A stretch of 64,000 nucleotides of DNA, taken from positions 62,001 through 126,000 of the forward strand of contig NZ_JPHF01000006.1 of assembly GCF_000814325.1 (NCBI RefSeq), given 5' to 3'. Every line of letters begins with the position of its first letter. Within the stretch, counting starts at the first letter, position 1. Positions 42,849 to 52,342 of the stretch are shown here, piece by piece. Position numbers and translations under genes: made by a program. Source of the stretch: Flavihumibacter sp. ZG627 (GTDB taxonomy: Bacteria > Bacteroidota > Bacteroidia > Chitinophagales > Chitinophagaceae). The notes beneath the pieces are model-generated. The model was not told the origin of the DNA. It ran no database searches and saw nothing but the letters and a program-made list of their open reading frames with translations.

Positions 42849-43671
42849 TGCACACCAGCATTTTTGGCGTTATGATGAAAATCGTGACAGTTGGATAACC
42901 CCGGAGATGAGTGTCATCAGGAGAGATTTTCTGCCTGAAGATCTACATCCCTTATTGATTGAAGCCGGGTTTGACGGTTGTATAGCGGTGCAGGCAAGCC
43001 AGTCAGAAGCCGAGACGCATTTCCTGCTTGAGTTAGCTTCCGGTCATTCATTCATCCGATCAGTTGTTGGCTGGATTGATCTTCAGAGTGCTTCTTTGGA
43101 AGAAAGACTGCCCTATTATAAATCCTTTGAAAAACTCAGTGGATTCCGACATATACTGCAGGGGGAAGCTGTTCGTGATCGGATGCTGCAACCACCATTT
43201 AAGCAGGGAATCAAATTGTTAGGGAAACACGGATACAGGTATGATATCCTGATCAATAATGACCAGTTGGGCTATGCATACCAGTTATGCCGTGAATTGG
43301 ATAACCAATCCTTTATCATTGATCATCTTGCAAAACCTGATATCAGGGGTGGCGGTTTTGAAAGCTGGCAGAAAGAAATTCAACCATTCCATGAACTTGA
43401 ACATGTTTATTGTAAAGTGTCGGGTATGGTTACAGAGGCGGACTGGCATCATTGGAAGGAAAGTGATTTTACTCCCTACTTTGATACGATCTTAGAAGTT
43501 TTCGGTGCGCGCCGATTGGTATTTGGTTCCGACTGGCCTGTATGCCTGCTGGCTGCCGGATACAGCGAAGTGGTAAAGCTTACGGAAGAAAATTTTAAAA
43601 AACTTTCAGGAGATGAGCGAGCAGGAATTTTTGGTGGGAATGCACAAGATTTTTATGGCATAAAAAATTGA
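42835..43671 (+). CDS. Amidohydrolase family, probable L-fucono-1,5-lactonase
   Basis: The 278-residue TIM-barrel protein of the amidohydrolase_2 family begins RLDAHQHFWRY (metal HxH) and has FIIDHLAKP, YCKVSGMVTE and LVFGSDWPVC. The COG3618 group includes L-fuconolactonase and L-rhamnonolactonase. It would open the lactone formed by L-fucose dehydrogenase. It overlaps the neighbours by 14 bp upstream and 4 bp downstream, showing a coupled operon. Confidence 0.87.
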   Translation: MLRLDAHQHFWRYDENRDSWITPEMSVIRRDFLPEDLHPLLIEAGFDGCIAVQASQSEAETHFLLELASGHSFIRSVVGWIDLQSASLEERLPYYKSFEKLSGFRHILQGEAVRDRMLQPPFKQGIKLLGKHGYRYDILINNDQLGYAYQLCRELDNQSFIIDHLAKPDIRGGGFESWQKEIQPFHELEHVYCKVSGMVTEADWHHWKESDFTPYFDTILEVFGARRLVFGSDWPVCLLAAGYSEVVKLTEENFKKLSGDERAGIFGGNAQDFYGIKN

Positions 43672-44459
43672 ATATGAATCTGCAATTAAAAGATAAGGTC
43701 ATTATCGTTACGGGTGGTGCAAAGGGGATCGGTGAAGGTATTGTAAAGTTGCTGGCAGAGGAAGGAGCTATCCCCGTTATTATCGGTAGAGATGAAACAG
43801 ATAATAAAAAGCTGGTTGCAACATTACATGATTCAGGTTTGCAGGCTGCGCAGTTTGTGGCGGAGCTTTCTATTCCGGAAGAATGTAAAAAGGCAGTAGA
43901 TGAGGTGATGAAAAAGTTCGGAAGAATTGAAGGGGTGGTAAATAATGCCGGTAAAAATGATGGGGTATCCTTAGAGAAAGGTACCTATGAAGAATTCATG
44001 GCATCAATGCATCGCAACCTGGTGCATTATTTCCTGATTGCTCATTATGCATTGCCGGCACTTAAAGTTTCGAAGGGATCCATTGTAAATATCAGTTCCA
44101 AAACTGCTGAAACAGGGCAGGGGGGCACATCGGCCTATGCCGCCGCTAATGGTGGCAGAAATGCACTAACCCGCGAATGGGCAGTTGAGTTATTGCCATA
44201 CCGTATTCGCGTAAACGCAATAATTGTAGCTGAATGCTGGACCCCGCAATACAAAACATGGATCAATTCACTACCGGATGCGGAGGCGAAGCTTAAGAAA
44301 ATAAATGCACGTATCCCTCTTGAGAACAGGATGACCACGCCCGAAGAGATCGCGAATATGACTGCCTTCCTTTTATCAGAAAGATCCAGCCATACAACAG
44401 GGCAGCTCATCCATGTAGATGGTGGCTATGTTCACCTCGATAAAATTATCAATGATTAA
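43668..44459 (+). CDS. SDR dehydrogenase, probable L-fucose dehydrogenase
   Basis: The 263-residue SDR has TGGAKGIGEGI, NNAGKN, a catalytic Ser in VNISSKTAETG, the motif YAAANGGRNA (Tyr but with Asn in the place of the usual Lys neighbourhood, so the alignment should be checked) and TGQLIHVDGGY. It shows features of the L-fucose dehydrogenase group, which oxidises L-fucose to its lactone. A second start lies at 43674. It overlaps the lactonase gene by 4 bp (ATGA). Confidence 0.78.
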   Translation: MNMNLQLKDKVIIVTGGAKGIGEGIVKLLAEEGAIPVIIGRDETDNKKLVATLHDSGLQAAQFVAELSIPEECKKAVDEVMKKFGRIEGVVNNAGKNDGVSLEKGTYEEFMASMHRNLVHYFLIAHYALPALKVSKGSIVNISSKTAETGQGGTSAYAAANGGRNALTREWAVELLPYRIRVNAIIVAECWTPQYKTWINSLPDAEAKLKKINARIPLENRMTTPEEIANMTAFLLSERSSHTTGQLIHVDGGYVHLDKIIND

Positions 44460-44468
44460 GTTGGCAAT

Positions 44469-46109
44469 ATGCAACAAAAAGTATTAAAGATACATCCGAA
44501 AGATAATGTGCTGGTGGCGCTCACCGGTTTAAAGAAAGGCGACCTTATTGTTTATGAGGGCGAATCGATCATTCTCCAGGATGATGTTCTGGCAAAACAT
44601 AAATTCACCCTCAATGAACTTAATGCCGGCGATGGCGTTTATATGTATGGTGTACTGGTGGGCAGGGTTAAGGGAACAATACCAGCAGGGGGCTGTCTTA
44701 CTACTGAAAATCTGAAGCATGCCGCGGAGCCCTATGATTATCATGGATCGGATTATGAATGGGAAGCACCTGACGTATCACCCTTTAGCAACAGAACATT
44801 TAATGGATTCCACCGTAAAGATGGCAGGGTGGGTACAGCCAATTACTGGCTTTTTATTCCAACCGTTTTCTGTGAAAACCGTAACCTGGATGTGATACGC
44901 GAAGCGCTTGTTAATGAACTCGGGTATGGTATAACAGATAAGTATAAACGATATACTAGGCAATTGGTTGAAGCAGTAAAGAAAGGAGAGGGAGTTGATA
45001 CAATAAACTTTGCGCCTTCATCTGATAGCAGGCAGGAGCGACTGTTCCCAAATGTGGATGGCATCAAATTCCTGAACCATGAAGGAGGTTGCGGCGGAAC
45101 ACGCCAGGACGCCGGTATATTGGGAAAATTACTGGCCGCATATGCCAACCATCCGAATGTTGGTGGTATAACTGTGTTAAGCCTGGGTTGTCAGCATTTA
45201 CAGACTTCAGATTTCCTGGAGGAATTAAAGAAGCTTGATCCATCTTTCGATAAACCGCTTTTTATATTTGAACAACAGCAATCGGGAACAGAGCAGGACC
45301 TGATCAGTGCAGCCATACGGCAAACTTTTTCAGGGCTGATAGAGATAAACAAACAGGAGCGGAAACCCGCTACCCTCGATCATTTATGCATTGGTGTTAA
45401 ATGTGGTGGCAGTGATGGCTTCAGTGGAATTTCGGCTAACCCTGCTGTTGGATATTGTTCAGACCTGGTAGCGGCGCTCGGGGGAAAGATTTTACTTGCA
45501 GAATTCCCTGAATTATGTGGCGCGGAGCAGGACCTTATCGACAGGAGTGTAGATGAACCTACAGCCCGGAAATTCATTAAGCTGATGCAGGCATATGACT
45601 CACTTGCCCACCAGGCCGGCTCCGGATTTTATATGAACCCTTCTCCCGGAAATATCAGGGATGGACTGATTACTGATGCAATTAAGAGTACAGGTGCTGC
45701 AAAAAAAGGCGGTTACTCACCCGTGGTGGATGTGCTTGATTATACAGAGCAGGCAACTAAAGCTGGTCTCAACCTGGTTTGTACCCCGGGTAACGATGTG
45801 GAAGCCACAACGGGTAAGGCTGCCGCAGGGGCTACCCTGATCCTGTTCACCACCGGATTGGGAACACCAACTGGCAACCCTGTTTGTCCCACCATCAAGA
45901 TCTCCACCAATTCTGCTCTCGCTAAACGAATGCCTGATATCATAGATATTGATACCGGACCGATCATAACCGGCGAAAAGTCGATCCTGCAAATGGGAGA
46001 AGAAATACTGGAATATTGCATCCGTGCTGCCAGCGGAGAAGTTATACCAAAAGCAGTTTTGCTGAATCAGGATGATTTCATTCCATGGAAGCGTGGCGTA
46101 AGCTTATGA
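44469..46109 (+). CDS. UxaA-family dehydratase, probable L-fuconate dehydratase
   Basis: The 546-residue protein combines an N-terminal SAF domain (LVALTGLKKGDLIVYEGE) with the UxaA altronate dehydratase core: FHRKDGRVGTANYWLFIPTVFCENRN, HEGGCGGTRQDAG, LSLGCQHLQTSDF, CGGSDGFSGISANPAVGY and CPTIKISTNSALA. UxaA enzymes dehydrate aldonates, and in this operon the expected reaction is L-fuconate to 2-keto-3-deoxy-L-fuconate. The better-known fuconate dehydratases belong to the enolase superfamily, so this is a non-orthologous solution. It is the last gene of the fucose operon. Confidence 0.82.
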   Translation: MQQKVLKIHPKDNVLVALTGLKKGDLIVYEGESIILQDDVLAKHKFTLNELNAGDGVYMYGVLVGRVKGTIPAGGCLTTENLKHAAEPYDYHGSDYEWEAPDVSPFSNRTFNGFHRKDGRVGTANYWLFIPTVFCENRNLDVIREALVNELGYGITDKYKRYTRQLVEAVKKGEGVDTINFAPSSDSRQERLFPNVDGIKFLNHEGGCGGTRQDAGILGKLLAAYANHPNVGGITVLSLGCQHLQTSDFLEELKKLDPSFDKPLFIFEQQQSGTEQDLISAAIRQTFSGLIEINKQERKPATLDHLCIGVKCGGSDGFSGISANPAVGYCSDLVAALGGKILLAEFPELCGAEQDLIDRSVDEPTARKFIKLMQAYDSLAHQAGSGFYMNPSPGNIRDGLITDAIKSTGAAKKGGYSPVVDVLDYTEQATKAGLNLVCTPGNDVEATTGKAAAGATLILFTTGLGTPTGNPVCPTIKISTNSALAKRMPDIIDIDTGPIITGEKSILQMGEEILEYCIRAASGEVIPKAVLLNQDDFIPWKRGVSL

Positions 46110-46144
46110 TTGCATTATCTTTAATGGTATATATAGATATTGCC

Positions 46145-46930
46145 ATGCAAAGATTAATTATTGCCTTCCTCCTGAGCTTTGTTTTTATTACAGGAGCCAT
46201 AGCCCAGGATACCAACCTATTTGAGAAAAAACTATTTATCTCCAGTAAAGGGGATAGCCTCCCGTACAGGATTCTTTACCCGGAAAATTATGATCCAGCC
46301 AAAAAATATCCACTCGTACTATTCCTGCATGGAGCAGGTGAAAGGGGAAATGACAATGAAAAACAGTTGGTCCATGGATCAAAACTTTTTCTGGCTGATA
46401 GCAACAGAAGCAGGTATCCTGCTATTGTTATTTTTCCCCAATGCCCCGAAAATAGTTTCTGGGCAGCAGTAAAAGTGAATAGGGAAAAGCAGCCCTTTGA
46501 AATTAATTTCAATTATGGTGCGGAGATGACCGCTCCGTTGCGATCAGTTACAGAACTGACCAAACAGCTTATTCAGGAAGCTGGTGTTCAAAAGAAAAAA
46601 GTATACATAACTGGATTGTCGATGGGAGGGATGGGCACTTTTGAAATGGTTTACCGGCAGCCAAAATTATTTGCTGCTGCAGCTCCTATATGTGGTGGTG
46701 GAGATACGGCATCGTACAATAAAAAAACAGCCAAAGTGCCTTTCTGGGTTTTTCATGGGGCGGATGATTCAGTGGTTGATGCTAAACTGAGCCGCCAAAT
46801 GGTAGATCGGCTAAGGGCCTTGAATGCTGATGTAAAATATTCAGAATACCCAGGTGTGAACCATAACAGTTGGGACAATGCATTTGCAGAACCTGAATTT
46901 TTAGCCTGGATGTTCTCCCAGCGTAAATAA
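46145..46930 (+). CDS. Secreted alpha/beta hydrolase (predicted esterase/peptidase)
   Basis: The 261-residue mature-type protein starts with a signal peptide (LIIAFLLSFVFITGAIAQ). The alpha/beta hydrolase fold includes YPLVLFLHGAGERGNDN (oxyanion hole), ITGLSMGGMGTFEM with nucleophile Ser, HGADDSVVDA (Asp) and GVNHNSWD (His). It resembles LpqC/feruloyl-esterase-like enzymes found with glycan-degrading genes. A longer frame from 46085 overlaps the previous gene; I take the ATG at 46145. It may remove ester groups from polysaccharides carrying fucose, inferred by position only. Confidence 0.83.
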   Translation: MQRLIIAFLLSFVFITGAIAQDTNLFEKKLFISSKGDSLPYRILYPENYDPAKKYPLVLFLHGAGERGNDNEKQLVHGSKLFLADSNRSRYPAIVIFPQCPENSFWAAVKVNREKQPFEINFNYGAEMTAPLRSVTELTKQLIQEAGVQKKKVYITGLSMGGMGTFEMVYRQPKLFAAAAPICGGGDTASYNKKTAKVPFWVFHGADDSVVDAKLSRQMVDRLRALNADVKYSEYPGVNHNSWDNAFAEPEFLAWMFSQRK

Positions 46931-46941
46931 TTTGTGTTACC

Positions 46942-47505
46942 ATGATAAGGAAACTATTATTTATAAGTTTTATTCTGTTCTTATTATCAGCCTGCGACCA
47001 ACAAAAAAAAGTGGCCGACACAACGGATTATATCAAGGTAGGTGATAGTATTGCTGCTATAAGCTTTGATCATCTTCGTACAGCATTGCAGGCCTCAATG
47101 TCCACCGATGGCCCTGCTGCAGCAATTGCCTTCTGCCGTCAGCAGGCAATGCCTTTGACCAGCAAGTACAATACAGATTCTATAACGGTTATGCGTGTGG
47201 CTGAAAAGTTCCGCAATCCATCCAATGCGTTGAAAAATCCTGACAGCACTGCATGGAGTCAATACAAAACTGCCATTGCAAATGGAGACAGTATTTTTTC
47301 AAAAACCGTGGTTACAGATAGCGCTATTCATTATTATAAACCAATTCTTCTTCAACCTCTATGCTCCAACTGTCATGGAGTTGCAGGAAAAGATATTCCG
47401 GCATCCCTTGTTACAGTAATAGATTCGTTATACCCCGGCGACATGGCAAAAGATTTTTTAGTAGGCGAGCTAAGAGGGATGTGGCATATCCGGTTTGATA
47501 AGTGA
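46942..47505 (+). CDS. DUF3365 (Tll0287-like) haem-binding lipoprotein
   Basis: The 187-residue protein has a lipoprotein signal (LLFISFILFLLSAC) and a Tll0287/DUF3365 domain: AIAFCRQQAMPLTSKYN, VMRVAEKFRNPSNALKNPD, then a covalent haem motif CSNCHG and YPGDMAKDFLVGELRGMWHI. It is a periplasmic single-haem protein of unknown role, possibly a redox or gas sensor. It is convergent with the methyltransferase gene without a gap. Confidence 0.82.
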   Translation: MIRKLLFISFILFLLSACDQQKKVADTTDYIKVGDSIAAISFDHLRTALQASMSTDGPAAAIAFCRQQAMPLTSKYNTDSITVMRVAEKFRNPSNALKNPDSTAWSQYKTAIANGDSIFSKTVVTDSAIHYYKPILLQPLCSNCHGVAGKDIPASLVTVIDSLYPGDMAKDFLVGELRGMWHIRFDK

Positions 47506-48099
47506 TTATAACTTTTGTGCCAGCATTCTAAGAATAGCAGCCTTACCCTGGTGATAATCTCCTTCTTTTAATATAATTTCTTTTTGTTCGCAACTAATCT
47601 GGTGAAGGAACTGAAAATCATTACAGATAGAGGCGGCATCATAAAGCAATTCCGGATCACGTGGACCGCCACTATCGAGTGTCGCCTGTTCTTTTGCAAA
47701 TGCTTCCAGCAATAAAAATCCACCAGGCTTAAGCGCCTTTACAATCTCCCTGTGAAAGCTTTTTCGAATATAGGGAGGGAGGTGCAGGTATATCAAAGCA
47801 ACGGCATCATATTGCTCCGTTGCAACAAACTGAGTAACATCTTTTATTTCATAGTTGATAACAACGTCATTAGCTTCAGCCTGGCTTAATGCCTTTTCCC
47901 TGGCTACTTCGCTGAAATCAAAAGCATCAACCTGCCATCCTTTGGAAGCAGCATAAAGGGCATTCCTTCCTTCCCCTTCAGCCGGCAGTAATATTTTGCC
48001 CGGCTTATGCAGGTCAATAAATAATTTGAAGTATTGATTGGGCTGATAACCATAAACTGTTTCATTCTCTGCATATCGCTGGTCCCAGAAATGCTTCAT
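47506..48099 (-). CDS. Class I SAM-dependent methyltransferase
   Basis: The 197-residue protein resembles the TehB/thiopurine-methyltransferase-like group: FWDQRYAENETVYGYQPNQYF, LLPAEGEGRNALYAASKG (SAM-binding motif I), VDAFDFSEVAREKA and AVALIYLHLPP. It is a small-molecule methylase; relatives act in tellurite resistance, but the substrate is unknown. I use the ATG at 48099 (MKHFWDQRY), which matches the usual N terminus, over that at 48114. Confidence 0.85.
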   Translation of the reverse strand: MKHFWDQRYAENETVYGYQPNQYFKLFIDLHKPGKILLPAEGEGRNALYAASKGWQVDAFDFSEVAREKALSQAEANDVVINYEIKDVTQFVATEQYDAVALIYLHLPPYIRKSFHREIVKALKPGGFLLLEAFAKEQATLDSGGPRDPELLYDAASICNDFQFLHQISCEQKEIILKEGDYHQGKAAILRMLAQKL

Positions 48100-48127
48100 G
48101 TTTTTTGAATGCAATCTGCAAAATATA

Positions 48128-48168
48128 AAAGGCCTGTTATGTGATGATAGTCACCATAACAAGCCTTT
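48128..48168 (-). terminator. Long hairpin terminator
   Basis: AAAGGC-CTGTTATG-TGA pairs with TCA-CATAACA-GCCTTT, about 17 bp with small imperfections. On the minus strand a T-rich tract follows. It ends the TIM-barrel gene before the methyltransferase. Confidence 0.65.
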
Positions 48169-48190
48169 GTATTTTGAATAATTTTATTTA

Positions 48191-49141
48191 TTAACCCATC
48201 GACTGTGCCACCTTTTCGAGCAAGGCTTTGGTTTTACGGATACCTTCATCTTCGCTCAGAACATCCCCTTCATATTCGATACCCACAATTCCCTTGAAAC
48301 CACTATCCTTAACGATCTTCATCATCTTAAAATAATCTGTTTCTGTTTCGTTGCCTTCGGCATCAAAAACATTGCTTTTGGCGCTTACCCCTTTTGCATA
48401 GGGCATCAGCTCCTGTGTACCCTTATAACGGTCATAGCCCTCTACACAGGTACGCCAGTTTGCAGGATCTCTTTTAATGCAGAAATTTCCGAAATCCGGA
48501 AGTGTTCCAACATTTTTTCGGTTCACCTGTTTCATAACACCAGCCAGCCAACTTCCATCAGAAGACCATCCCCCGTGATTCTCAACAATAACATTGATGC
48601 CTGTTTTTTCAGCAAATTCCCCCAACTGGTATAGTCCATCAGCGGCAGTCTTGGCCAGTTCTTCCCTGCTTCCCTTGCCGGCTGCATTTACCCTGATGGT
48701 GGAACAACCCAGATATTTAGCGGCTTCAACCCATTTGTAATGATTCTCTACAGCCTTCTGCCTGTCTTCTTTGGTGGCAGCACCGATCTCACCCTCGCCA
48801 TCACACATGATGAGGTGATTGCGTACACCATTGTCCTTGCAACGTTTCAGTAATTCGTTGAGGTAGTTTGTATCCTGTGCCTTATCCTTAAAAAACTGGT
48901 TTACATATTCTACAATGCTGATACCAAAATCATTCTTCGCTTTTGCAGGAAAATCAAGGTTGTCGAGCTGCTTGGCAAACAGTGCCTTGTGCAAAGACCA
49001 TTCAGCAAGGGAAATTTCAAAAAAGGAACCGTTCACTCCGGCAGCAGTACCAGCTGCTTTTGTATTGAGGCAGGAAACACCGGTAGCGCCAATGGCAAGC
49101 CCACCCATTAGTTTGAGGAAATGTCGACGATCGGATTGCAT
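48191..49141 (-). CDS. Xylose isomerase-like TIM-barrel protein with Tat-type signal
   Basis: The 316-residue protein begins [21 protein letters not shown], a twin-arginine leader, followed by an AP endonuclease 2-type TIM barrel: [59 protein letters not shown] and [10 protein letters not shown]. These are sugar phosphate isomerase/epimerase-like proteins; exported ones are common in Bacteroidota and of uncertain substrate. A longer frame to 49210 lacks the leader at its start, so I use the ATG at 49141. Confidence 0.86.
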   Translation of the reverse strand: MQSDRRHFLKLMGGLAIGATGVSCLNTKAAGTAAGVNGSFFEISLAEWSLHKALFAKQLDNLDFPAKAKNDFGISIVEYVNQFFKDKAQDTNYLNELLKRCKDNGVRNHLIMCDGEGEIGAATKEDRQKAVENHYKWVEAAKYLGCSTIRVNAAGKGSREELAKTAADGLYQLGEFAEKTGINVIVENHGGWSSDGSWLAGVMKQVNRKNVGTLPDFGNFCIKRDPANWRTCVEGYDRYKGTQELMPYAKGVSAKSNVFDAEGNETETDYFKMMKIVKDSGFKGIVGIEYEGDVLSEDEGIRKTKALLEKVAQSMG

Positions 49142-49230
49142 GTGATTTTTTTTAAGTGGAATAAAGGTAAAATATACAACTATTTCAATTAATTGCCTTT
49201 CACTTATCACATCTTAATAACTTCGTATAC

Positions 49231-50361
49231 ATGTTAAAATGGATTGCTTTTATCATACTCCTCGGTTTGCTGTTTTCTTGTAGTTCAGAAAAAAAAACAA
49301 CCATTCCCAAAGCTTCTGTGCCTGACTTTATTTCAGGTGTTGACCTCTCCTATGTTAACCAGGTGGAGGATCATGGCGGGAAATTCAGGGTGAAGGGCAT
49401 TGAAGCTGATCCCTTCAGAATATTTCAGGAGCATGGGGCCAGTACAGTAAGGGTGAGGCTCTGGCATAACCCGGAATGGACGAAGAAACTGAATGGTGGA
49501 AAAACTTACAGTGACCTTGCTGATGTAATTAAGACTATCAGGAGAGCCCGTCAGGCAGGAATGATGGTGAACCTTGATTTTCATTATTCCGATGATTGGT
49601 CTGACCCGGCAAAACAGGCAGTTCCAAAAGCCTGGGAGGGATTAGCATTGCCTCTTTTAAAAGATTCTGTGTATAATTATACGCTTGCTGTTCTCAATCA
49701 GCTCAAATTGCTTGGCCTGGTTCCTGAAATGGTGCAGGTGGGAAATGAGAATAATAACGGGATCATGTTTCCGTTAGGGAAAGTAAGTAATGACGACTGG
49801 TCATCATTTGCATCACTGTTAAACAGTGGTATTGATGCCGTGCGGGATTTTTCAAAAACCTCTTCCATAAAACCTCGTATAATCATTCATGTTGCACAAC
49901 TTCAGAATGCTTTCCACTGGTTAAAGAATCTTACTGCGGCGGGAGTAAACGACTTCGATATTATTGGATTATCCCATTATTTTAAATGGTCAGAAGTTAC
50001 CAGCATGCAAGCAATCAGTGATACCATTTCAGCGATCAGGAATAAGTATGGCAAAGAAGTTATGGTTGTGGAAACTGCCTATCCATGGACGGCGTTAAAT
50101 GCTGACCTGTATCCTAACGTCATCTCCGGCGCTGATGCCTTTGAACAGTATCCTGCCAGCCCGGAGGGCCAGCAGCGTTACCTATGTGATCTGGTTGATG
50201 CCATCCGGAAAGGAGGCGGGAAAGGCGTCATGTATTGGGAACCAGCCTGGATCAGCAGCCGTTTACGCGACCAGTGGGGGCAGGGCTCATCATGGGACAA
50301 TTGCACCCTGTTTGATTTTGAAGGAAATGTGCTTCCTGCTATGAACTGTCTTGGGCATTAA
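49231..50361 (+). CDS. GH53 endo-beta-1,4-galactanase lipoprotein
   Basis: The 376-residue protein has a lipoprotein signal (IAFIILLGLLFSC) and the GH53 barrel: FISGVDLSYVNQVEDHGG, VRVRLWHNPEW, MMVNLDFHYSDDWSDPAKQ, VQVGNENNNGIMFP (acid/base Glu), IIGLSHYFKW, VMVVETAYPWT (nucleophile Glu) and KGVMYWEPAWI. It hydrolyses beta-1,4-galactan in plant pectin side chains at the cell surface. The ABC exporter gene follows 25 bp after its stop. Confidence 0.92.
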   Translation: MLKWIAFIILLGLLFSCSSEKKTTIPKASVPDFISGVDLSYVNQVEDHGGKFRVKGIEADPFRIFQEHGASTVRVRLWHNPEWTKKLNGGKTYSDLADVIKTIRRARQAGMMVNLDFHYSDDWSDPAKQAVPKAWEGLALPLLKDSVYNYTLAVLNQLKLLGLVPEMVQVGNENNNGIMFPLGKVSNDDWSSFASLLNSGIDAVRDFSKTSSIKPRIIIHVAQLQNAFHWLKNLTAAGVNDFDIIGLSHYFKWSEVTSMQAISDTISAIRNKYGKEVMVVETAYPWTALNADLYPNVISGADAFEQYPASPEGQQRYLCDLVDAIRKGGGKGVMYWEPAWISSRLRDQWGQGSSWDNCTLFDFEGNVLPAMNCLGH

Positions 50362-50386
50362 ACAAGTTCCCTACCTTCGCAAATCC

Positions 50387-52219
50387 ATGAAGCATCTGTC
50401 TGCACTCAATAAATATTTTTGGAAATACCGCTGGCGCCTTGTACTTGGTATATTGTTCATCATCCTCTCCAACTATTTCAGGATCCTTGCTCCCCAGATC
50501 ACCGGGTTTGTTGTGGATGCAGTGGAGAAGCAATTACCTGGCTACAAGGCCACCCGTATGGTTCATGGTTATGATCCCATTGTACAATGGCTTGTTGGTA
50601 TTACTGAGAAGTCAAGTTTTTCCAATCTGGTCATTCTTTGCGGACTCACATTACTTGCGGTGGCTATACTCAGTGGATTCTTTATGTTCCTCATGCGGCA
50701 GACCAATATTGTAATGAGCCGGTATATTGAATTTGACCAGAAGAATGAAATTTACAGCCATTACCAGAAACTGGACCTGGGCTTCTATAAGCGCAACAGC
50801 ACGGGCGACCTGATGAACCGTATCACAGAAGATGTAAGCAGGGTGAGGATGTATACAGGGCCTGCAATCATGTATTTCATCAACCTTGCATTCACTATCA
50901 GTTTCAGTGTTTTTTATATGATGCGCACCAACGCTGAACTTACCGTACTCGTATTATCGCCCCTGCCATTGCTTGCCATCACTATATATTATGTGAACAC
51001 CATCATTCACAAGAAAAGTGAGAGGAACCAATCATTATTATCAGACCTCACTACCACGGCACAGGAATCCTATTCTGGGATAAGGGTCATAAAATCCTTT
51101 GTTCAGGAGAAGGCGCAGCAATTGTTTTTTGAGAATAACAGTGAGGCCTATCGCAGTAATGCCATCGGGCTTGCGAAAGTGGAAGCTATTTATTTTCCAT
51201 CAATGTCGCTCATGATTGGCCTCAGTACTTTGATAACAATACTTGTTGGAGGTATATATGCGATGCAGCCAGGTAGTAATGTAACAACAGGAACGCTGGC
51301 AGAATTCATTATGTATATCAATATCCTGACATTCCCAGTGAGTGCAATAGGGTGGACCGCCAGTATGATCCAAAGGGCGGCAGCATCTCAGAAAAGGATC
51401 AATGAATTCCTTAATACAGAATCACTGATCCGCCAGCCTGTGAATGCCTTGAGTCCGTTTGTGCGTGGAAGAATTCAATTTAAGAATGTCAGCTTTACCT
51501 ATCCACATACAGGAATCACGGCTGTTTCTGATTTTACCCTTGATATAGAACCCGGACAAAAAATAGCCATTATCGGCAGAACGGGATCGGGCAAAACGAC
51601 GCTCGCCCAATTACTGCTGCGTATGTATGATCCCGCCCAGGGAATCATTAGCCTTGATGGAACTGATATCCGTTCCATGGATCTGCAGCATCTCAGGATG
51701 CAGGTAAGTTATGTGCCCCAGGATATCTTTCTGTTCAGTGATACCATTGAAAACAATATTGGTTTTGGATTGGAGCAAACAAGCCATGAGTCGGTGAGGT
51801 CGGCGGCTTTTGCAGCAAGCGTGGATAAAGAGATTGACGGATTTGAAAAACAATATTCAACACTTGTGGGAGAGCGGGGGGTAACGTTAAGTGGCGGACA
51901 AAAACAGCGGATAAGCATTGCCCGTGCGCTTATAAAGGAACCGAATATCATGGTGTTTGACGATTGCCTCAGTGCCGTGGATGCTAAAACAGAAAAAACA
52001 ATTATTGCTAACTTAGACCATTACCTGAAAAATAAGACGGCCATTTTCATTACCCACCGGATATTTTCACTCCTCTCATTTGATAAGATCGTTGTAATGG
52101 AAGATGGAAAGATCGTGGAACTGGGAACGCATGATGAGCTGCTACGAAATGATGGTTATTATACATATCTATATGAACACCAGCAGGACGATCCCGAGGA
52201 AAGCAGCGATGGAGGCTGA
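50387..52219 (+). CDS. ABC transporter, fused permease and ATPase
   Basis: The 610-residue protein is a half-size type IV ABC exporter: six membrane helices in the N-terminal half, the loop SYSGIRVIKSFVQE, then the nucleotide-binding domain with Walker A IIGRTGSGKTT, Q-loop VPQDIFLFSDT, signature TLSGGQKQR, Walker B IMVFDDCLSAVD and the H-loop ITHRIFSL. It resembles MdlB/MsbA-like multidrug or lipid exporters. I use the ATG at 50387 (MKHLSALNKYFWKYRW), which starts just ahead of the first helix; the longer frame overlaps the GH53 gene. Confidence 0.9.
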   Translation: MKHLSALNKYFWKYRWRLVLGILFIILSNYFRILAPQITGFVVDAVEKQLPGYKATRMVHGYDPIVQWLVGITEKSSFSNLVILCGLTLLAVAILSGFFMFLMRQTNIVMSRYIEFDQKNEIYSHYQKLDLGFYKRNSTGDLMNRITEDVSRVRMYTGPAIMYFINLAFTISFSVFYMMRTNAELTVLVLSPLPLLAITIYYVNTIIHKKSERNQSLLSDLTTTAQESYSGIRVIKSFVQEKAQQLFFENNSEAYRSNAIGLAKVEAIYFPSMSLMIGLSTLITILVGGIYAMQPGSNVTTGTLAEFIMYINILTFPVSAIGWTASMIQRAAASQKRINEFLNTESLIRQPVNALSPFVRGRIQFKNVSFTYPHTGITAVSDFTLDIEPGQKIAIIGRTGSGKTTLAQLLLRMYDPAQGIISLDGTDIRSMDLQHLRMQVSYVPQDIFLFSDTIENNIGFGLEQTSHESVRSAAFAASVDKEIDGFEKQYSTLVGERGVTLSGGQKQRISIARALIKEPNIMVFDDCLSAVDAKTEKTIIANLDHYLKNKTAIFITHRIFSLLSFDKIVVMEDGKIVELGTHDELLRNDGYYTYLYEHQQDDPEESSDGG

Positions 52220-52260
52220 ATAGGAGGAAACACTTAGTGCATTAAAAAGTTTGGTAAAAT

Positions 52261-52290
52261 TTTGCTAATTCGCAAACAACCCTATATTTG
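52261..52290 (+). promoter_or_regulatory. Bacteroidota promoter for DUF3276 gene
   Basis: TTTG at 52261 and TATATTTG at 52283-52290 are 18 bp apart, an excellent TTTG/TAnnTTTG pair. It rules out the frame start at 52262. Confidence 0.7.
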
Positions 52291-52342
52291 CTCCTACATA
52301 ATTCCGCACCTAACGAAATTAATAATTGTAAAAACAACAACT

